Source: JAICYJ01 sp035695105 | Lineage (GTDB): Bacteria; Actinomycetota; Thermoleophilia; Gaiellales; JAICJC01 | Assembly (NCBI GenBank): GCA_035695105.1 | Contig: DASSEV010000099.1 | Span: 11,365-75,364 of the forward strand | DNA: 64,000 nt | Direction of reading: 5' to 3' | In this document: one piece after another, positions 60,952 through 64,000 of the stretch | Layout: every line of letters starts with the position of its first letter | How positions within the stretch are numbered: position 1 is the stretch's first letter | Position numbers and translations under genes: made by a program | The notes under the pieces: model-generated | What the model saw: the letters and a program-made list of their open reading frames with translations, nothing else | The model's database searches: none | What the model was told of the DNA's origin: nothing

Positions 60952-61409
60952 GGAGAGGCGTGCGGGGGCATCTCTGCCCCGTGTGCGTCCGGCCGGTGCG
61001 CGAGGGAACCTGCTCGCAGCATGGACCCTGGAAGCCGCATCAGCTGCTCAGCCACGGCGATCGTCGCCGGGCCGAGCGGGAGCGCTGGCAGCCGTTCGAG
61101 CCGCTCGGCCACGCCTGCCCGCGCTGCCTCGGCGAGGTGGCCGACACGCGTGGGCGCTTCGGCTGTCTCGACCACGGCCACGACCACGACCAGCACGGGC
61201 CGTTCCGGGTCGACGAGCTGCTGCTGCCCTCGGCCCAGCGGGAGTCGGCGATGGCGCGGCACCGGCTCGCGCGCCGCTCGCAGGCGCGGCGGCGCGAACC
61301 CGCGCCGCTCTCCGCCATCAGCGTTCGCCTCCCCGATCCCGGGCGCAGCGCGCGCGTCGTCATCTCGGCCAGCATCGTGGCCGGAACGCTGGCGTTTCTC
61401 GCGCGGTAG
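60948..61409 (+). CDS. double zinc-ribbon-like protein with C-terminal membrane helix
   Basis: 153 residues from the GTG at 60948, which overlaps the asd stop (GTGA). Two Cys/His clusters: CPVCVRPVREGTCSQHG (~9-25) and CPRCLGEVADTRGRFGCLDHG (~54-74), each CxxC ... CxxHG, followed by a His/Asp-rich run (HDHDQHG). A basic region (RHRLARRSQARRRE) precedes a C-terminal hydrophobic helix (VVISASIVAGTLAFLA). The two ribbons look like an internal duplication. I do not recognise a named family; a zinc- or protein-binding membrane-associated role is the most that can be said. Confidence 0.7.
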   Translation: MRRGVRGHLCPVCVRPVREGTCSQHGPWKPHQLLSHGDRRRAERERWQPFEPLGHACPRCLGEVADTRGRFGCLDHGHDHDQHGPFRVDELLLPSAQRESAMARHRLARRSQARRREPAPLSAISVRLPDPGRSARVVISASIVAGTLAFLAR

Positions 61410-61418
61410 CTCGCGCAG

Positions 61419-62090
61419 CTAGGCCGGCAGGACGGTCTTCGCCACGGCCGGCCCCTTGGGGCTCGGCCCGCCGCTGCCCGGCTCGAGCGTGATCACGATG
61501 GTGTCGCCCGGCGACGCGTGCTTCGTCAGCGTGAACGAGATGCCGTCGCCGCCCGCGAAGGTGCCCGCGGCGAGCGGAACGGACTGCCCGCTCGGGATCA
61601 CCCACGCCTCGTAGGTGTGGTTCGCAGGCGCGGGCCGCAGATTCCCGACCAGGGTCGCGTCACCGCTCTGGTAGGAGACCAGGCTGCCGACGTTGCCGAC
61701 GCTGGTGACGGCGGCGATGTCCTGGGAGCCCTGGCCGTTCCGCAGCGAGACGTTCCACACCGCGAGCGCGAGGACGGCGACAGCGAGCACTGGAACCGCG
61801 ACCGCGGAGAAGCGCGGCCACCATGACCATCGCCGGCCGGCGGGCTGCTCCTCGTGCTGAGCGGTCGACACGACGGCCGGCCCGATCGACGCCATGACCC
61901 GGTCGCGGAGCTCGGCCGGAGGCTCGGCGGCGGGCGCCGAGAGGGCGATCGCCGCTGACACCGACTGCATCTCGCGCAGCTGCACCCGGCACCGCTCGCA
62001 CTCGGCGAGGTGCGCCTCGACGGCGCGCTCGTCCTCGGGATCGAGGGCGTGCAGGGCGTGGGCGGCGATCAGCTCGTCGACGTGTTCCAT
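61419..62090 (-). CDS. anti-sigma factor, RskA-like with zinc-finger domain
   Basis: 223 residues. N-terminal zf-HC2 with H-x3-C-x2-C (AHLAECERCRVQL) that holds the sigma factor, one TM helix (~103-122, VAVPVLAVAVLALAVW), and an extracytoplasmic RskA domain (NHTYEAWVIPSGQSVPLAAGTFAGG ... TIVITLEPGSGG). It overlaps the sigma gene by 22 bases. Presumably releases the sigma factor after proteolysis in response to an envelope signal. Confidence 0.92.
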   Translation of the reverse strand: MEHVDELIAAHALHALDPEDERAVEAHLAECERCRVQLREMQSVSAAIALSAPAAEPPAELRDRVMASIGPAVVSTAQHEEQPAGRRWSWWPRFSAVAVPVLAVAVLALAVWNVSLRNGQGSQDIAAVTSVGNVGSLVSYQSGDATLVGNLRPAPANHTYEAWVIPSGQSVPLAAGTFAGGDGISFTLTKHASPGDTIVITLEPGSGGPSPKGPAVAKTVLPA

Positions 62091-62686
62091 TCCTGCTCCG
62101 GATGCATGCCCGACGCGGCCAGCAGCTCGCGCAGAGCGTTCATCGCCGCGAACGTGCGGCTCTTGACGGTGCCGATCGGGACGGCCAGCCGCTCGGCCAG
62201 CTGCGACTGGGTGTAGCCGGCGAAGTAGGCGAGCTCGAGCACCTCACGGTGCGGATCAGGCAGCTTGGACATCGCGGCCCGCACCTGCTCGCGCGCGACA
62301 CCCTGCCAGGCCTGATCCTCGACGGGCGCCGACGCGTCGGGCGTCTCGCGTGCCTCGTCGATCGCCTCCGCGCGGCGGCGCTCCTCGCGGCGGACGGTAT
62401 CGACGGCCTTGTGATGGGTCACGGTCAGTATCCAGGTCGAGGGCTGCCCCCTCGACGAATCGAACTTCGACGCCTGGTTCCAGATGGCGAGGAACGCGTC
62501 CTGCACGACGTCGGCGGCCAGATCGCGGTCGCGCACGACGCGCAGCGCCAGGGAGTACGCCGGTGCGGCGTAGAGGTCGTACAGCCGCGCGAACGCGTCC
62601 CTGTCCCCGCGCGCGACCAGTGCGAGCAGCCCGTGATCGGACAGGTGCTCCGTGATCGGATCCCTTCTCGGTGTGCGATCGGTCAT
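62069..62686 (-). CDS. ECF sigma factor, SigK/ECF19-like
   Basis: 205 residues. Sigma-70 region 2: DAFARLYDLYAAPAYSLALRVVRDRDLAADVVQDAFLAIWNQASKFDSSRGQPSTWILTVTHHKAVDTVRRE; region 4: MSKLPDPHREVLELAYFAGYTQSQLAERLAVPIGTVKSRTFAAMNALRELL. This pattern and the RskA partner point to the SigK/ECF19 group. It lies 22 bases after the GNAT gene. Confidence 0.94.
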   Translation of the reverse strand: MTDRTPRRDPITEHLSDHGLLALVARGDRDAFARLYDLYAAPAYSLALRVVRDRDLAADVVQDAFLAIWNQASKFDSSRGQPSTWILTVTHHKAVDTVRREERRRAEAIDEARETPDASAPVEDQAWQGVAREQVRAAMSKLPDPHREVLELAYFAGYTQSQLAERLAVPIGTVKSRTFAAMNALRELLAASGMHPEQEWNTSTS

Positions 62687-62708
62687 TCGTCCGGTGCGAT
62701 CGATCGGT

Positions 62709-63320
62709 TCACTGGAGCCCGGCGGGCGCGGGGTTGATCAGTGCCAGCCGGGCGCGCAGCCGCTCCAGCCTGCTCTCCTCGCTGACCGTCTCGATCGCCC
62801 GCAGGTCGAGCCGTTCGAGCGAGACGCGGCCGGCCGTGCGCTCGGGATGGAAGCCGAGGTCACGGAGGAAGTCGGCGGGGAAGATGGTGCGGTGGCCGAG
62901 GAACCGGGAGGCGAAGCCCTCGTCGGGCGGGAACCGGTAGCCGAAGGTCTCGAGCGCGGGCAGTCCGCGATCCCGGCACTCGCCGATGGCGGCAAGGAAC
63001 AGGCTCTGCAGCACCCAGGGACTCTGCGCGTCGGTCAGGTACGCGCAGGTGACGAGCACGGCGTCGCGGCCGGGCGGGCCGGCCGGCAGATACCGCGCCC
63101 GCGAGAACAGGTCGCTCGGGCCGTACTGGATGAGGCCGATCACGCGCCCGTCGTCGACGTAGAGCTTCCCCCACGGCCCGAAGTCGTCCTCGGTGTCGCG
63201 CGCCCAGCGGCGGCGGTCACCTGGTCGTCCTCCGGGACGGGTCTGCCACCACATGCAGTCGCGGCAGGGGGGCGGCGCCGTGTCCACCGTCGCGCCGGTC
63301 AGGTGCTCGACACCGGTCAT
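62709..63320 (-). CDS. GNAT-fold acetyltransferase family protein
   Basis: 203 residues. CRDCMWWQTRPGG at the N-terminus (possible zinc/Cys pair) and FGPWGKLYVDDGRVIGLIQYGPSDLFSRARYLPAGPPGRDAVLVTCAYLTDAQSPWVLQSLFLAAIGECRDRGLPALETFG match a group of actinobacterial GNAT-like proteins. The usual acetyl-CoA R/QxxGxG/A loop is not clear, so activity is unproven. The start overlaps the Asp23 gene (ATGA). Confidence 0.72.
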   Translation of the reverse strand: MTGVEHLTGATVDTAPPPCRDCMWWQTRPGGRPGDRRRWARDTEDDFGPWGKLYVDDGRVIGLIQYGPSDLFSRARYLPAGPPGRDAVLVTCAYLTDAQSPWVLQSLFLAAIGECRDRGLPALETFGYRFPPDEGFASRFLGHRTIFPADFLRDLGFHPERTAGRVSLERLDLRAIETVSEESRLERLRARLALINPAPAGLQ

Positions 63321-63682
63321 GCGGCGGGCGGCGCGACGTCGTCGACGACCACCGAGACCGACGACGGCTGCAGGTCGATCATGGAACCGAGGTAGTCGCG
63401 CACGCGGCGGCTCACCTCGGAGGCCACCCTCGGGATGCTGGCCCCCCAGTCGGTGACCAGATGCAGCTCGAGCCCGACCGCATCGCCGTCGGAGACCACC
63501 CGCACGCCCTTCGGCGCGCGCTCGGGGTCGACGGTGCCCCGCTCGCCGCCGGCGATCGCGTACACACCCGGCACCTCGACGGCGGCAGCCGCCGCATAGG
63601 TGGCGATCACGGCGTGGCTGATGTGCGCGCTGGCCGCGGCCGAATGCACCGATTCGGGCTGCAGCTCGCGGGGCGCGTCCAT
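63317..63682 (-). CDS. Asp23/Gls24 family envelope stress protein
   Basis: 121 residues. ISHAVIATYAAAAAVEVPGVYAIAGG, LELHLVTDWGASIPRVASEVSRRVRDYLGSMIDLQPSSVSVVVDDVAPP: the alkaline-shock-protein fold. Members assemble at the membrane and respond to cell-wall stress. It heads an operon that includes the ECF sigma and anti-sigma genes. TAAGAT at 63694-63689 is 6 nt from the ATG, so it is leaderless. Confidence 0.9.
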   Translation of the reverse strand: MDAPRELQPESVHSAAASAHISHAVIATYAAAAAVEVPGVYAIAGGERGTVDPERAPKGVRVVSDGDAVGLELHLVTDWGASIPRVASEVSRRVRDYLGSMIDLQPSSVSVVVDDVAPPAA

Positions 63683-63688
63683 GGGCGA

Positions 63689-63694
63689 ATCTTA
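63689..63694 (-). promoter_or_regulatory. -10 box (TAAGAT) of Asp23-GNAT-sigma operon, leaderless
   Basis: Minus-strand TAAGAT ends 6 nt before the ATG at 63682. Confidence 0.5.
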
Positions 63695-63714
63695 CGCCGC
63701 ACCACCTTGACACT

Positions 63715-63747
63715 TGACAGACGCTTTTATGATGTCATAATGACGTC
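63715..63747 (+). promoter_or_regulatory. promoter and dyads before the last gene
   Basis: TTGACA (63715-63720, with another TTGACA-like copy ~9 bp upstream), 16-bp spacer, CATAAT (63737-63742), and an ATG 6 nt later. TGATGTCA and TGACGTCA half-palindromes straddle the -10 (63730-63748), a likely operator for autoregulation. Confidence 0.6.
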
Positions 63748-64000
63748 ATGGACATGTCAGGACACATCGAGGCGCTGCGGGCCGATCTGGCTTCGGCGGC
63801 GTCGATCGCGGACGAGCAGGGCCAGCGCATCGCCGACCAGCTGGGGCGGGCGCTCGAGCCGGCGCTGCGCCTGCGGCTGCTCGACATCCTCGCCGAGGCG
63901 GCGCTGGAGCTGGACGATCAGCTGCCCGGCCACGTCGAGGTGCGGTTGTCGGGCCGGGACATCGGCCTGCACTACACCGAGCACGCACCCGAGCCGCAGC
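63748..64000 (+). CDS. possible antitoxin-like regulator, 3' end outside window
   Basis: 84 codons are visible, with no stop before the window end. The sequence begins MDMSGHIEALRADLASAASI, then RIADQLGRALEPALRLRLLDILAEAALELDDQL and HVEVRLSGRDIGLHY. It resembles an actinobacterial group in which a helical and short beta N-terminus is followed by a ribbon-helix-helix domain (HicB-like antitoxins); that C-terminal part would lie beyond the window. Strong promoter, leaderless start and dyads over the -10 agree with an autorepressor. Assignment is tentative. Confidence 0.55.
   Translation, partial: MDMSGHIEALRADLASAASIADEQGQRIADQLGRALEPALRLRLLDILAEAALELDDQLPGHVEVRLSGRDIGLHYTEHAPEPQ

Overview
The window is a contiguous piece of a very GC-rich bacterial chromosome with about 66 protein-coding genes, three tRNAs, one large SRP RNA and almost no spacer DNA. 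The gene set (single-membrane envelope genes, actinobacterial-type anti-sigma-K/ECF pair, sortase, large SRP RNA next to dnaX, CobA-HemD fusion, TreT, trimmed KdpD-like kinase) fits an actinomycetote. My impression is a deep-branching Thermoleophilia-like lineage (Gaiellales/Solirubrobacterales), but that placement is inference. I see no rRNA, CRISPR array, prophage or insertion sequence.

Layout. 1-4.5 kb: a degenerate HD-GYP protein (cut by the window edge), a small membrane coiled-coil protein, a GNAT enzyme, a possibly sliding-clamp-like protein, and an MFS transporter fused to a cyclic-nucleotide-binding domain. 4.5-10.4 kb (minus strand): an NAD-type formate dehydrogenase operon. Its catalytic subunit reads through an in-frame UGA with a bacterial SECIS hairpin directly after it (selenocysteine). 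Its iron-sulfur N-terminal half is a separate, downstream gene, so the enzyme is both split and permuted. 11.1-19.6 kb (minus strand): one long overlapping gene train, moaC-moaB-ubiA-ccmABCD-hemA-hemC-cobA/hemD-SAM hydrolase, ending in a clear intrinsic terminator just before tRNA-Phe. It joins molybdenum cofactor, quinone, cytochrome c and tetrapyrrole synthesis. 19.6-24.4 kb: two VOC proteins, an OtsA-like enzyme, TreT and an HtrA protease. 24.6-29.2 kb: a two-component system, divergent from an M28-like membrane protein and a sortase; this block is flanked by an inverted pair of ~98-bp repeats. 29.5-34.1 kb: moeA, a class A PBP, an MscS channel and a small membrane protein. 34.1-40.4 kb: an orphan metal/cofactor-binding lipoprotein, HAD hydrolase, CPBP protease, chorismate mutase and a MacB-type ABC exporter. 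40.5-44.5 kb: sulfate ABC operon cysPTWA with a divergent HTH regulator and two similar 17-bp dyads between them. 44.5-53.5 kb: tRNA-Val, methyltransferase, DHA2 drug exporter, then a KdpD/KdpE-like system, a universal stress protein and the Kup potassium transporter. 53.4-56.9 kb: tRNA-Ser, a cNMP-binding protein, SRP RNA, dnaX, ybaB, recR. 57-64 kb: a PLP decarboxylase, aspartate kinase and aspartate-semialdehyde dehydrogenase, a zinc-ribbon membrane protein, an ECF sigma/anti-sigma operon with an Asp23 protein, and the start of a possible antitoxin-like gene.

How the parts fit. Formate oxidation needs molybdopterin (moaC, moaB, moeA here), FdhD sulfuration (here) and selenium incorporation (sel genes must be elsewhere). 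The heme/ccm/ubiA train supplies cytochromes and quinone for the respiratory chain that would use the NADH. A recurring feature of the window is a TANNNT -10 box 5-9 nt before the start codon, which implies that most operon-leading genes are translated from leaderless mRNAs; the formate dehydrogenase operon, with a strong Shine-Dalgarno, is an exception.
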